Below are positions 42,107 through 51,385 of a DNA stretch of 60,331 nucleotides, in pieces. How positions within the stretch are numbered: the first letter of the stretch is position 1; each line of letters opens with the position of its first letter. Made by a program: the position numbers and the translations under genes. Below the pieces are notes generated by a model. That model was given only the letters and a program-made list of their open reading frames with translations. It was not told the origin of the DNA and did no database searches. The DNA comes from Streptosporangium carneum (GTDB lineage Bacteria > Actinomycetota > Actinomycetes > Streptosporangiales > Streptosporangiaceae): positions 1 through 60,331 of the forward strand of contig NZ_BSEV01000041.1 of assembly GCF_027922005.1 (NCBI RefSeq), read 5' to 3'.

Positions 42107-44224
42107 TCAGATCCGGGGAAACAGCTCCTCCGCCTCCTGGTCTCCGAGCGCGAGCTCGATCAGCTCCTCGAGGTTCAGCCTCTTGCCGCTGTCGAAGGCC
42201 TCCTCGTGCGCCTTCTCGCCCAGGAGGCGCTTGCACTCCTTGACGCAGCGGTCGTGCTCGGCGTTGAAGAAGGGCGAGCCGAGCTGGGGCATCCCGAAGG
42301 TGCGCCAGTTCGCCTGCCCTCCGCCCATCAGCCGCGAGGCGAGGAGCGGCTGGCCGTCCTCGAGAGCCTGCCTCGCGACCACCTCGATCGCCAGGCCGAT
42401 GCCGAGCACGTCGTGGAAGTAGCGTTTGAGGCGCAGCGCCTCGCGCGCGTTCGCCAGGGCCTCGGAGGTGCGGCCCATCGCCTGGTAGACGCTGGCCAGG
42501 GCGTAGATGGCGTACGAGCGCAGCCACAGCTCGCCGCGCTGGGTGCAGACGGCGATGCAGTCGCGCAGCAGCACCTCGGCCTCGCCGGGGTCGTTCTGCA
42601 TGAGCAGCACCATCGACAGCTCCACGATCGAGGGGAGCAGCCCGGGGTTGAGCTCCCTTCCGCTCTTGTGGAACTCGATGGCGACGCCGAGCAGCGCGCT
42701 GGCCTTGTGCAGGTCGTTCTGGAGGAACGCGGCCGTGCCGAGCATCTTGGTGGCCAGGATGACCGCGCCGGAGTCGCCGACGCGCACCGCGTCCGAGCTG
42801 CACCGGTCCGCGGCCTCGACGGCGCCGGCGATGTTGCCCTGGGCGCTGTGAATGTAGGAGAGCACCCACAGCGCCTTGCAGCGCTCCGAGCTCGGCTGGG
42901 GCGTCAGCTCCAAGGTCTTCTCGAGGTAGAGCCTGCCCTCGCGCGCCAGCCCGCAGGCCACCCACATGAACCACAGCGACGACAGGAGCTTCAGCCCCGC
43001 CTGTATCTCGCCCGGGGTGCTCAGGCAGTAGTCCAGGGCGACCCGGATGTTGTCGTGCTCGTGGCGCATCCGGACGTACCAGTAGACCTGGCGGGCGCCT
43101 GACCAGGCGTCCTCGCTCCTCTTGGCCAGCTGCAGGTAGTAGTCGCGGTGCCGCTCCCTGACGCGTCCCGTCTCGCCCAGCTTCCCCAGCCACTCCTCGC
43201 CGTACTGGCGCAGGGTGTCGATCAGCCGGTAGCGGTGCCCCGACGGCGTGCCGTCGCTCAGCAGGATCGACTTCTCGACCAGGCTGGCGATCAGGTCCAT
43301 GATGTCCTCGCCGGGAAGGTTGTCCCCGGCGCAGACGTAACGGGCGGCGTCCAGCTCGAAGTCGCCCGCGAAGACCGACAGGCGGGCCCACAGCAGCCGC
43401 TCGGCGGGCTCGCACAGCTCGTGGCTCCAGCCGATCGCGGCGCGCAGCGTCTGGTGGCGGGGCAACGCCGTACGGCTGGCCCCCGCGAGCAGGCTGAAGC
43501 GGTCGGCCAGCAGCTCGAGGATCTGCTCGACCGACAGCGCCCGCATCCGGACCGCGGCCAGCTCGATCGCGAGCGGGATGCCGTCGAGCCGGCGGCACAG
43601 CTCGGAGACGGGGCCGACGTTGCGCTCGTCGAGCACGAAGTTGGGCACGACCGCGCTCGCCCGCGCGACGAAGAGCTGCACGGCCTCGTTGGTGAAGGGG
43701 TTCTCGTCGGGGAGGTCGCCGGGGACGGCCAGCGGCGGGATGGTGACCGTGTGCTCGCCCCTGGCGTTCAGCGACTGGCGGCTCGTGGCCAGGATGGTCA
43801 GGCCCCTGGCGTTGGTCAGCAGGTTCTCGAAGAGCGCGGCGCAGGCGTCGACGAGGTGCTCGCACGTGTCGATGATCAGCAGGATCTCGCGGTCGCCCAG
43901 CCACTCGACCAGCGTCTCGTCCGCCGAGCGGGACGACTGGTCGGCGATGCCGAGAGCCGAGGTGATGGTGTGCCGGACCATGCCCGAGTCCTGCAGCCTG
44001 GCCAGGTCGGCGAACCAGACGCCGTCCTTGAACTGACCGCTCACCAGGTGCGCGATGCGCAGCGCCGTACGGGACTTGCCCACGCCGCCGATGCCGGTCA
44101 CGGTGACCAGCCGGTGCTCGCGAAGCCGCTGCCGGAGAGTGGTCAGGAGCCTGGTGCGCCCCACGAAGCTGGTGAGCTCGTTGGGGAGATTGCCGTCTCG
44201 CCGCCATCCTGATGGCGTTGCCAT
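42107..44224 (-). CDS. NB-ARC ATPase with TPR-like repeats, no DNA-binding domain
   Basis: 705 residues, like the ATPase core of AfsR/LuxR-type regulators. GNLPNELTSFVGRTRLL precedes Walker A GIGGVGKS (44-51); Walker B ILLIIDTCEHLVD; sensor LTILATSRQSL; GxP motif LDGIPLAIELAA; winged-helix HRYRLIDTLRQYGEEWL. Residues ~400-700 are helical repeats. The C-terminus (LLGEKAHEEAFDSGKRLNLEELIELAL) is where many relatives continue into a LuxR HTH; here it stops, and no SARP domain precedes it. ATG 44224 has GAGG five bases upstream; the long upstream open frame is not accepted. Divergent from the 59-codon gene. Confidence 0.85.
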   Translation of the reverse strand: MATPSGWRRDGNLPNELTSFVGRTRLLTTLRQRLREHRLVTVTGIGGVGKSRTALRIAHLVSGQFKDGVWFADLARLQDSGMVRHTITSALGIADQSSRSADETLVEWLGDREILLIIDTCEHLVDACAALFENLLTNARGLTILATSRQSLNARGEHTVTIPPLAVPGDLPDENPFTNEAVQLFVARASAVVPNFVLDERNVGPVSELCRRLDGIPLAIELAAVRMRALSVEQILELLADRFSLLAGASRTALPRHQTLRAAIGWSHELCEPAERLLWARLSVFAGDFELDAARYVCAGDNLPGEDIMDLIASLVEKSILLSDGTPSGHRYRLIDTLRQYGEEWLGKLGETGRVRERHRDYYLQLAKRSEDAWSGARQVYWYVRMRHEHDNIRVALDYCLSTPGEIQAGLKLLSSLWFMWVACGLAREGRLYLEKTLELTPQPSSERCKALWVLSYIHSAQGNIAGAVEAADRCSSDAVRVGDSGAVILATKMLGTAAFLQNDLHKASALLGVAIEFHKSGRELNPGLLPSIVELSMVLLMQNDPGEAEVLLRDCIAVCTQRGELWLRSYAIYALASVYQAMGRTSEALANAREALRLKRYFHDVLGIGLAIEVVARQALEDGQPLLASRLMGGGQANWRTFGMPQLGSPFFNAEHDRCVKECKRLLGEKAHEEAFDSGKRLNLEELIELALGDQEAEELFPRI

Positions 44225-44379
44225 GGCCGCCTCACGGGGGGGTAGCTGACACCTGACCTCTCGCATCGTACCCGCCTGCGCCCTCGGCTGTCCCTGCGGC
44301 GGAGACCGGCCCGTGACATTTCCCGGCATGTCCCCTCGTGGTGCGGGGGACTCGGCGTGACGCTGGCTAGCATGGACGC

Positions 44380-44559
44380 GTGACTTCGCTTGAGCCCGAC
44401 GACCTGCATCCCGACGATCTGCGCCCCGTCGACCTCTCCGACGACGGTCCGCCGATCCTGCCGGACCAGACCAGCGACGACACCGATCTCGGATGGGGAG
44501 GATGGCGCGAGCCCGACAACGACGCCCGGCTGCTCGAGGACCGGCCGCCCCACTGGTAG
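44380..44559 (+). CDS. small acidic protein with DDTDxGWG ... DRPPHW motif
   Basis: 59 residues, too short for a usual ORF cut-off. Very acidic, with LPDQTSDDTDLGWGGWREPDNDARLLEDRPPHW; the DDTDxGWG and C-terminal (D/E)RPPHW segments are a pattern I associate with small conserved actinobacterial proteins of unknown function. GTG at 44380 follows TAGCAT (44368-44373) by six bases, a typical leaderless start here. Strong third-position GC supports coding. Confidence 0.65.
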   Translation: MTSLEPDDLHPDDLRPVDLSDDGPPILPDQTSDDTDLGWGGWREPDNDARLLEDRPPHW

Positions 44560-44606
44560 CCGGCCCCCTGGTAGCCCGGGCGCGCCGGGTCAGGGCGCGC
44601 ACAGGA

Positions 44607-45530
44607 TCAGGACACCACGTCCTTGCGCCGGAACCGGCGGAAGGCGAGGGCGACCAGGATCGCCGAGTAGGCGACCGAAACGGCCACGCCCTTGACCATC
44701 CCGCTGTACTCCGGTTGCGGCGCGAGGGCGTCCAGCCACGCCGTGTTCCAGAACGTCGGCAGGAACTCCCGCAGGGAACCGAGCGCCTCGACCGCCTGCA
44801 GGATGTTGCTGACGATCACCAGGCCGACCGCCCCGCCGACCGCGCCGAGCGGCGAGTCGGTGCCGACCGACAACAGGAAGGCCAGCGCGGCGACCACGAA
44901 CTGGCTGACCAGGGCGTAGCCGATCACCACGCCGAAGCGGGGCAGCACCTCGAGCGCGGCGATGGTCTCGCCGGTGCCCGGCACCCGCACGTCGTGCCAG
45001 CCGAACGCCAGGGTCCCGGCCAGCAGGGCCATCAGCGGCAGGCAGACCACCGCCGCCGCGGAGTAGGCCATCGCGACGATCAGTTTCTGCCGCAGCAGCC
45101 GGTCGCGGGGGATCGGGGCGGCCAGCAGATAGCGCAGCGAGGACCAGCTGGCCTCGCTCGCCACGGTGTCGCCGCAGAACAGGGCGACCGCGACGACCAG
45201 CAGGAAGCTCGCGGAGACCGACAGCGCGAAGGCCGCGAAGTTCAGGCCGCCCTCGGTCGCCAGGTCGGAGATGCGCAGCGTGGCCCCCGGCTGGCCCGAG
45301 TTCGAGCCGACCTTGAAGGCGATCACCAGGATCCACGGCAGCGCGAGCAGCAGGCCGAACATCACCAGCGTGCGCCGCCGCCTGAACTGGCGCGCGAACT
45401 CGACCGCCAGCGGCAGCGTGCGACGGGCCAGGTAACCGGCGGCCGAGCCGTCGCCCTGGGAGCCGCTCCCGTGGTCGCCGCCCACCGGGACACCGGTGAG
45501 AGCCGTGCGCGAACCGTTGACGTCGTTCAT
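44607..45530 (-). CDS. ABC transporter permease
   Basis: 307 residues, six membrane helices (e.g. LVMFGLLLALPWILVIAF, FAAFALSVSASFLLVVAVALFCG, AAAVVCLPLMALLAGTLAFG, VVIGYALVSQFVVAALAFLLSVG, GAVGGAVGLVIVSNILQAV). ABC-2 type, with SWSSLRYLLAAPIPRDRLLRQKL typical of permeases partnered with CcmA-like ATPases. ATG 45530 overlaps the stop of the upstream hydrolase-ATPase gene (ATGA), so they are co-translated and form one exporter. Confidence 0.88.
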   Translation of the reverse strand: MNDVNGSRTALTGVPVGGDHGSGSQGDGSAAGYLARRTLPLAVEFARQFRRRRTLVMFGLLLALPWILVIAFKVGSNSGQPGATLRISDLATEGGLNFAAFALSVSASFLLVVAVALFCGDTVASEASWSSLRYLLAAPIPRDRLLRQKLIVAMAYSAAAVVCLPLMALLAGTLAFGWHDVRVPGTGETIAALEVLPRFGVVIGYALVSQFVVAALAFLLSVGTDSPLGAVGGAVGLVIVSNILQAVEALGSLREFLPTFWNTAWLDALAPQPEYSGMVKGVAVSVAYSAILVALAFRRFRRKDVVS

Positions 45531-48232
45531 GCGTTCTCCCCGATCAGGTCCAGGAACACGTCCTCGAGACGGCTGCCGGAGCCGTTGCCCGAGGCGCGGC
45601 GGCTCAGCAGGTCGCTCACCGGTCCCGCCGTGACGAGGCGGCCCCGGTGCATGACCACCACGTGGTCGCAGGTCTGCTCCACCTCCGCGAGCAGGTGGCT
45701 GGAGACGATGACCGTACGGCCCCGCGACGCGTACTCGATCAGGACCTCGCGCATCTCGCGGATCTGCGGCGGGTCGAGGCCGTTGGCGGGCTCGTCGAGC
45801 ACCAGCAGGTCGGGCAGGCCGAGCATGGCCTGGGCGATGGCCAGACGCTGGCGCATGCCCTGGGAGTAGGTCCGCACGGCGCGGTCGAGCGCGCCGCCGA
45901 GCCCGGCGATCTCCAGGGCCTCGGTGAAGTGGGCGTCCTGCCGTGGGCGTCCTGTCGCCTTCCAGTACAGCTCCAGGTTGGCCCGCCCGGTCAGGTGCGG
46001 CAGGAAGCCGGGGCCCTCGACGAACGAGCCGAGCCGTGACAGCACGGGCGCGCCGGGGGAGACCCGGTGGCCGAAGATCCTGATCTCGCCGGCGTCCGGG
46101 TGGATCAGGCCCATCATCATCCGCATCGTGGTCGTCTTGCCCGCGCCGTTCGGGCCGAGCAGGCCGAGCACCTGGCCGTGCTCGACGGTGAAGGACAGGC
46201 CGTCCACGGCCAGCTCGCCGTTGCCGTAGGCCTTGGTCAGGCCGTCGATCCGCAGCGGGACCGTCTCGAGGGCGGGGTCGTGCCGGTCCGCGCGGCGCCG
46301 CCGCCCGATGAGCAGCAGGACCGCCGCGACGACGACCGACGCGGCGGGCAGCGCCCAGGTCCACCAGGTCAGGCCGGTGGCGGGGGTCCGCAGCGAGGGG
46401 TTCGTCGGGACGGTCAGGGTCTGCGAGGCCAGCCCGACCTCGTGGACGGCGGGGGCCGCCGGAGTGCTGTAGCCCAGGTCGGTGGTGGTGAAGGCGACGC
46501 GCAGCCGGTGCCCGACGTCGAAGCGGTGGTCGACGGCGGGCAGGGTGACCGTGGCCTCGCCGACGCCGCCCTCGGGGACGGTGATCCTGACCGGGGCGAC
46601 GAGTCCCTCGGGCAGGACCGGCGCCTGACCGCCGCCCCCGACGTCGTAGAGCTTGGCGAACAGCGTCACCTCCCCGCCGCCCGGCTTCCCTTGTGCCGTT
46701 CCGTCGCGCGTGGCCTCCCCGTCGCCGGCTGTCCCGTCTCCTTCAGGGCCGCCGTTCTCCGCGTCCGGCTCTCCCGCGGGCTTCGCGTCCGTGCCCGCCC
46801 CGTCCGCCCCGGCCTCGGTGCGCACCCGCACCCTCACGGTCGAGCTGCCGGTGACCTGGAGCGGCGCGGTGAGCGGAGCGGAGTCGAAGTGGGCGCTCTG
46901 GCCCGCCATGTCGACCGACAGGCTCAGGTTGCCCGTGCCGCCGAGGCCGCCGAAACCGGGGACGGCGGAGATCGAGGAGGGGGACCCGCCCGGCGGGTTG
47001 GCCACCCGCTGGTCGGGGCCGCTCAGCGGGACAGGGACCGTGGAGGCGCCGGACAGGCCCGGATAGCCGGTCGCGGTCGCGTGCAGCTGGACGGGACGGC
47101 GGGTGCCGGGGTCGCGACCGCCGTCGCGGGTGACGGTGAACGGGCTGCCCGCCCCTTCGGCGTCCGCGCTCTTCCGCAGGTAGCGGTCGAACCAGCCCGC
47201 GGTCCGCTCGTGGATCCAGTCGACCTCGCCGTTGCCGCCGTCGTGGCCGCCGTCGAACCAGGCGACGCCGACCGGGGCGCCGGTCGCGGCGACCGCTCTG
47301 GCGTTGGCGTCGGCCTGGGCCAGGGTGAACAGCGAGTCGCGCTGTCCCTGGAGCAGCAGCGTCGGGATCTTGATCCTGCCGGGCACGGAGACCGGGCTGG
47401 ACCTGCGCAGGGTGTCGATCGCGTCCTGCGTCGCCCGGCCCGTCTCGGCCACCCGCTGGTAGATGTCGCAGACCTCCGGCAGGAACCGGCCGCACCTGAC
47501 CTCCTGGGCGGTCAGGGGCAGGCCGGGCCGGTCGGCCTGGTCGGCGCCGAGCTCGCCGCCTCCGGCCGCCGGGACCTGGCCGACGCCCGGGGTCGGGCCG
47601 CCCCTGCTGAAGAACAGCCCGGCCCACATCCGCTTGAACACGCCGTTCTGCGGGCCCTTGCCGCCCGCGTCGGGGAACAGCGCGTCGGCCAGGTCGTACC
47701 AGGTGATCTGGGGGACGATCGCGTCGATCCGGCCGTCGTAGGCGGCGGCCATCAGCGCGATGGCCCCGCCGTACGAGCCGCCCGCGACGCCCACCCTGGG
47801 GTCGCCGGCCGCGTCGAGCCGCACCTCGGGCCGCGCGGCCAGCCAGTCGACCAGTTGGCGGACGTCCTTGACCTCGTAGTCGGGGGAGTTGAGCGCGATC
47901 TGCCCGGTCGAACGCCCGAAGCCCCGAGCCGACCAGGTCAGCACGGCGTAGCCCTCCTGCGCCAGCCGCGTCGCCGCCGCCCGCACGCTCTGCTTGCTGC
48001 CGCCGAAACCGTGTGCCAGCAGCACCGCGGGGGCCTTGCCGCCTCCCGCGGGGGGGAAGAAACTCGCGTCGAGCGTGACCCGCTGGTCGTCGCGGGGGCC
48101 GTCGACCACCGCGATCCGCTGCTCCTGTGCCCTCACCTCGGGCGCGGACGGCCACAACGCCCAGGCCGCGACAGCGACGACCAGCACGGTGACCACCGCT
48201 ATCCAGGTGACAGGCTTCCCAGCGAATTTCAT
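45527..48232 (-). CDS. S15-like hydrolase fused to ABC ATPase
   Basis: 901 residues in one uninterrupted frame. An N-terminal membrane anchor (8-27) leads into an extracellular CocE/S15-type hydrolase (~35-600): HGFGGSKQSVRAAA, nucleophile GGSYGG (Ser153), Asp near GQRDSLF, His in GGHDGG, then a PepX-C-like beta domain with a low-complexity Gly/Asp/Glu insert. A second membrane helix at 623-643 is followed by RRRRADRHDP and a cytoplasmic ATPase (658-901): Walker A GPNGAGKT (693-700), signature SQGM, Walker B LLVLDEP. One chain thus joins an outer hydrolase to the motor of an ABC-2 exporter whose permease is the next gene. Substrate unknown. Confidence 0.88.
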   Translation of the reverse strand: MKFAGKPVTWIAVVTVLVVAVAAWALWPSAPEVRAQEQRIAVVDGPRDDQRVTLDASFFPPAGGGKAPAVLLAHGFGGSKQSVRAAATRLAQEGYAVLTWSARGFGRSTGQIALNSPDYEVKDVRQLVDWLAARPEVRLDAAGDPRVGVAGGSYGGAIALMAAAYDGRIDAIVPQITWYDLADALFPDAGGKGPQNGVFKRMWAGLFFSRGGPTPGVGQVPAAGGGELGADQADRPGLPLTAQEVRCGRFLPEVCDIYQRVAETGRATQDAIDTLRRSSPVSVPGRIKIPTLLLQGQRDSLFTLAQADANARAVAATGAPVGVAWFDGGHDGGNGEVDWIHERTAGWFDRYLRKSADAEGAGSPFTVTRDGGRDPGTRRPVQLHATATGYPGLSGASTVPVPLSGPDQRVANPPGGSPSSISAVPGFGGLGGTGNLSLSVDMAGQSAHFDSAPLTAPLQVTGSSTVRVRVRTEAGADGAGTDAKPAGEPDAENGGPEGDGTAGDGEATRDGTAQGKPGGGEVTLFAKLYDVGGGGQAPVLPEGLVAPVRITVPEGGVGEATVTLPAVDHRFDVGHRLRVAFTTTDLGYSTPAAPAVHEVGLASQTLTVPTNPSLRTPATGLTWWTWALPAASVVVAAVLLLIGRRRRADRHDPALETVPLRIDGLTKAYGNGELAVDGLSFTVEHGQVLGLLGPNGAGKTTTMRMMMGLIHPDAGEIRIFGHRVSPGAPVLSRLGSFVEGPGFLPHLTGRANLELYWKATGRPRQDAHFTEALEIAGLGGALDRAVRTYSQGMRQRLAIAQAMLGLPDLLVLDEPANGLDPPQIREMREVLIEYASRGRTVIVSSHLLAEVEQTCDHVVVMHRGRLVTAGPVSDLLSRRASGNGSGSRLEDVFLDLIGENA

Positions 48233-48419
48233 GCGGCGAGCTTACTGAGGGCAGCTGAGAGGGGCCTGAGACGGTCGCGGCGGGTAGCCTCGCGAGACAC
48301 CGCACTCCCGGCGAAGGCCTCACAGGGCATGACCGGCCAGGAACGGCCCCAACCCCTGTCCGCGTCTCAGGGATGTTCCTGATTGCGGACCAAGGTAAAG
48401 GACGGGCATCATTTCGCGC

Positions 48420-49577
48420 GTGAAGGTAGTCGTGAGCTTGAAACGAAGAGCCGCTCCGGTCGTCCAGTGGGCCCTGCCCTACTGGACCAGGGGAAAGGCG
48501 GGCCGTGAGACCCCGGAGGACCTGTTCAGGGTTCTCTACCTCGGCTGGCTGGTGGCCTTCTGCTTCAAGGTCCTCGGCGCCTCGTGGGACGTCTCCTGGC
48601 ACTTCAAGTGGCTCCGCGACGACCTGGCGCCGCCGCACCTGCTCAACAGCGTCGGCACCGCCATCGCGCTCACGCTCACGATCATTCACCTCTACACCGG
48701 TTACGGCGTCGACAGGACGGCGCAGCGCCTCGTCGGCTGGGGCACCGCGGTCTTCCTGATCGCCGTGCCGCTCGACCTGATCAACCACCGCGTCAACGGG
48801 CTCGACATCACCTCGTGGAGCCCGTCGCACATGATGCTCTACATCGGCACGCTCCTCATGGTCTGCGGCGTGATCAGGGGCTGGTTCATGGGCGCGCCCC
48901 CCGGGCGGATGCGGACGCTGGTCCTCGGCGGGCTCTTCGTCTTCCTGCTGGAGAACGTCTGGTTCCCCGCGCAGCACCAGGAGTACGGCGTGTTCGGCAT
49001 CGCCGCCTGGGACAAGGGACGCCCGGAGGCCGAGCCCATCCTGCTGCAGTTCGCCGCCGACCAGATGGGCCGCGCGATCGACCGGCCCATGGTGGTCAAG
49101 TTCTCGCTGCCGGTGCCGGACCAGGTGTACCCGCTCTACGCCGTGGCCGCCGCCATGATCGTTCTGGTGGTCGCCCGCGCGATGACGGGACGGACGTTCA
49201 CCGCGACGGCCGTCGCCGCCTCCTACGTCGCCTACCGCACCCTCATCTGGCCGCTGCTCGCGCTCGCCGACTTCCCGCGCTCGGCGGTTCCGGCCTTCCT
49301 GATCGCCGGAGCCCTCGCGATCGACCTGGCGTTCCTGATCCGGATCCCGGTGGTGCGGGCGCTGGTCGGCTCACTCGCGGCCACCGTCGTCGTCGAGGAG
49401 ACGCTCGTCCTGCAGAGCAAGGCCTACCTCACCCCGCCGCTGGTGCCGCCCCTGACGGTGGCGATCGGCGGGGTGATCCTCGTCGTGCTGTGGCTGACCG
49501 CCGAGTGGGCCCTGACCCGTTACCGGCTCCGGGCTCAGGTCATGGAGGCCGTGGTCAGCGCGACCGCGAGCCCGTAG
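48420..49577 (+). CDS. polytopic membrane protein of unknown function
   Basis: 385 residues with roughly nine membrane helices (LFRVLYLGWLVAFCFKVLG, LLNSVGTAIALTLTIIHLY, GWGTAVFLIAVPLDLI, MMLYIGTLLMVCGVI, LVLGGLFVFLLENVWF, VYPLYAVAAAMIVLVVA and others). His-rich motifs HLLNS, NHRVNG, SPSHMMLYIG and PAQHQEYG recall membrane oxidase-like or copper-related proteins, but I do not recognise the family. GTG 48420 or GTG 48432 (AAGG five bases upstream). Next to CopD/CopC and overlapping copD tail-to-tail by 43 bp. Confidence 0.7.
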   Translation: MKVVVSLKRRAAPVVQWALPYWTRGKAGRETPEDLFRVLYLGWLVAFCFKVLGASWDVSWHFKWLRDDLAPPHLLNSVGTAIALTLTIIHLYTGYGVDRTAQRLVGWGTAVFLIAVPLDLINHRVNGLDITSWSPSHMMLYIGTLLMVCGVIRGWFMGAPPGRMRTLVLGGLFVFLLENVWFPAQHQEYGVFGIAAWDKGRPEAEPILLQFAADQMGRAIDRPMVVKFSLPVPDQVYPLYAVAAAMIVLVVARAMTGRTFTATAVAASYVAYRTLIWPLLALADFPRSAVPAFLIAGALAIDLAFLIRIPVVRALVGSLAATVVVEETLVLQSKAYLTPPLVPPLTVAIGGVILVVLWLTAEWALTRYRLRAQVMEAVVSATASP

Positions 49578-50578
49578 GCCAGGCCCATCACGGTGATCTC
49601 CGCCGCCGCCCACGCGACGACGGCCGTCGCCTGCCGCGCGGCGATGCGCGGCAGCAGGCGGAACCTGATGTGGGCGGCGAACGGGATCAGCAGCGCGACG
49701 CACGCGGTCTTGGCGATCACCAGCAGCCCGTAGTGGCTGCCGAACAGCGCCCCCGGCAGTTCGATCCCCTGGGTCAGGGCCAGCGAGGCCAGGCCGTTCA
49801 CCAGCCCCGAGACGCTCACCAGCACCAGCGCCAGCGTCGCCAGCCTGGAGAACTTCGGCAGGACCTGGGCCAGCAGGTCGCGGTTCCCCGCGACCAACAG
49901 CATGATCGTCAACAGTCCGCCCGTCCAGGCGGCGGAGCCCATCACGTGCAGCTCCATCGAGATCATGATGGGGTCGTGCCACAGCGAGTTCACCGCGTGC
50001 CCCGTGACGGGGATCGGCAGCAGGCCGAAGAAGGCGATCACGATCCGCAGCTCCGCCGGGACCTTCTCGCCGAACCGCACGGCCAGCAGCCCGATTCCGG
50101 CGTAGGCGAGCGCGCAGGCGGCGCTGAAGAGCATTCCCTGACCGGCGCCGAAGTCGTCGACGTACCTGGCGATCATCCCCGGGGTGGGGATCACTCCCGG
50201 GTTGAGCTGGGCGGTCTGGAAGACGATGATGACCAGGGCCAGCACCGCCCACGCCCACGCGAACGTCACCGCCAGCGGCCTGGCCCGGCGCATCACCGGC
50301 TCGGTGCGGTCGGGGTCGTCGAAGCCGAGCATCTTCGGCAGCAGGCTCAGGCCGACGACGGCCACCGCAGCCAGGTCGAGCAGCACCCGCAGCACCGGCA
50401 GGCCGTACTCCACCAGCGGTCCGGGAACCGCGATCCCCGGCACCGCCTCCTGGGCGGTCAGCGCCGTCACTGCCAGCACGGCGAGCAGGGCGCTCGAGAC
50501 GAACCCGCCCGTGAGCAGTCTTCTGACGGCGCCCGCGGCGGGGCCCGTCCCGGGCGCGCGCTCCAGGGTCGCGGTCAC
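49535..50578 (-). CDS. copD: CopD domain membrane protein
   Basis: About 347 residues, eight or nine helices. CopD core (~135-335): FSAACALAYAGIGLLAVRFGEKV, PVTGHAVNSLWHDPIMISMELHVMGSAAWTGGLLTIMLLV, FSRLATLALVLVSVSGLVNGL, GLLVIAKTACVALLIPFAAHIRFRLLPRI. Imports copper across the membrane with CopC. GTG 50578 overlaps the CopC stop (GTGA). Its last codons overlap the convergent gene at 48420-49577. Confidence 0.88.
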   Translation of the reverse strand: MTATLERAPGTGPAAGAVRRLLTGGFVSSALLAVLAVTALTAQEAVPGIAVPGPLVEYGLPVLRVLLDLAAVAVVGLSLLPKMLGFDDPDRTEPVMRRARPLAVTFAWAWAVLALVIIVFQTAQLNPGVIPTPGMIARYVDDFGAGQGMLFSAACALAYAGIGLLAVRFGEKVPAELRIVIAFFGLLPIPVTGHAVNSLWHDPIMISMELHVMGSAAWTGGLLTIMLLVAGNRDLLAQVLPKFSRLATLALVLVSVSGLVNGLASLALTQGIELPGALFGSHYGLLVIAKTACVALLIPFAAHIRFRLLPRIAARQATAVVAWAAAEITVMGLAYGLAVALTTASMT

Positions 50579-51144
50579 CGCGAGGCCTCCCGGTCCCCGC
50601 CGCGGCGCAGCGCGACGACGGTGGCGCCGCCGAGCACGACGAGGGCGCCCACGATCCACAGCACGGCCATGCCGGCCCCGCCGTTCTGCGCGGCCTCGGC
50701 GGCCTGGGCGCTCAGGCCGGGCGTCTGGGGCGTGGCAGGGGCGGTGGCGGCGGGGGCGGGCTGCGCCGCCGCGCCCGTGCCCGCGGCGGTCAGGGTGAAG
50801 GTCACCTTGCCCGCCACCGGGTGGCCGTCCGAGGACATGATGCGGTATCCCGCGACGTACTGCCCCGCGGGGCCGAGGGGCCTGACCGCGACGCTCACCT
50901 TCGCGCCGTCGACGGTCGTCTTCCCGTCCTCCCAGCGAGTCCCGTCGGGGCCGGTCACGCTGATCTGCGCGAAGCCCTGCCGTACCGTCTGGTCGAAGGT
51001 GAGGGTGATCGTCCGTGGTCCCTCGGCGAGACTGGCGCCCTCCGCGGGGTCGCTGCCGATCAGCACGTTGTGGGCCTGCGCCGGAGTGACCACGCCCATG
51101 AGCGCGGCGCACGCGAACAGCAGGACAGTCAGTAGCCGCCTCAC
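50575..51144 (-). CDS. copC: CopC domain copper-binding protein, membrane anchored
   Basis: 189 residues. Signal peptide RRLLTVLLFACAALMGVVTPAQA; the mature protein begins at His (HNVLIGSDPAEGASLAEGPRTITLTFDQ), the N-terminal His used to bind Cu(II), and ends its Cu site at SSDGHPVAGKVTFTL. An Ala/Pro-rich stalk and a C-terminal helix (AGMAVLWIVGALVVLGGATVVAL) anchor it outside. GTG 51144 with GGAAGG nine bases upstream is chosen over the upstream extension, which would break the signal peptide. Confidence 0.9.
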   Translation of the reverse strand: MRRLLTVLLFACAALMGVVTPAQAHNVLIGSDPAEGASLAEGPRTITLTFDQTVRQGFAQISVTGPDGTRWEDGKTTVDGAKVSVAVRPLGPAGQYVAGYRIMSSDGHPVAGKVTFTLTAAGTGAAAQPAPAATAPATPQTPGLSAQAAEAAQNGGAGMAVLWIVGALVVLGGATVVALRRGGDREASR

Positions 51145-51328
51145 CGATCGTGGCCTTCCGTTGGGTATGTCATGACCTTGCCATGCTCCCACCACAGCCT
51201 TCCGGCGTGGGAATCGGCCGTGGAATCGGTCAGGGATACGCCGGGGAGGACGACGAGGGCGGCGGCGGAGGGGCCCCGCGGCGGGAGACAGACGCGCGGA
51301 CGCCCGTACGGACGCCCGCGGAGACGAG

Positions 51329-51371
51329 GGCGCCCGGCGATCCGATGGCAGGAGGAGGATCGCCGGGCGCC
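51329..51371 (-). terminator. terminator of chitinase gene
   Basis: 15-bp perfect stem (51329-51343 with 51357-51371) and a 13-base loop, starting 15 bp past the chitinase stop codon. Confidence 0.75.
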
Positions 51372-51385
51372 GGTGGGACAGGTGG

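Noticed and set aside
34733..44224. A phage-defence island
   Set aside because: Two STAND-type proteins are present, but no nuclease, toxin, integrase or other defence gene accompanies them.
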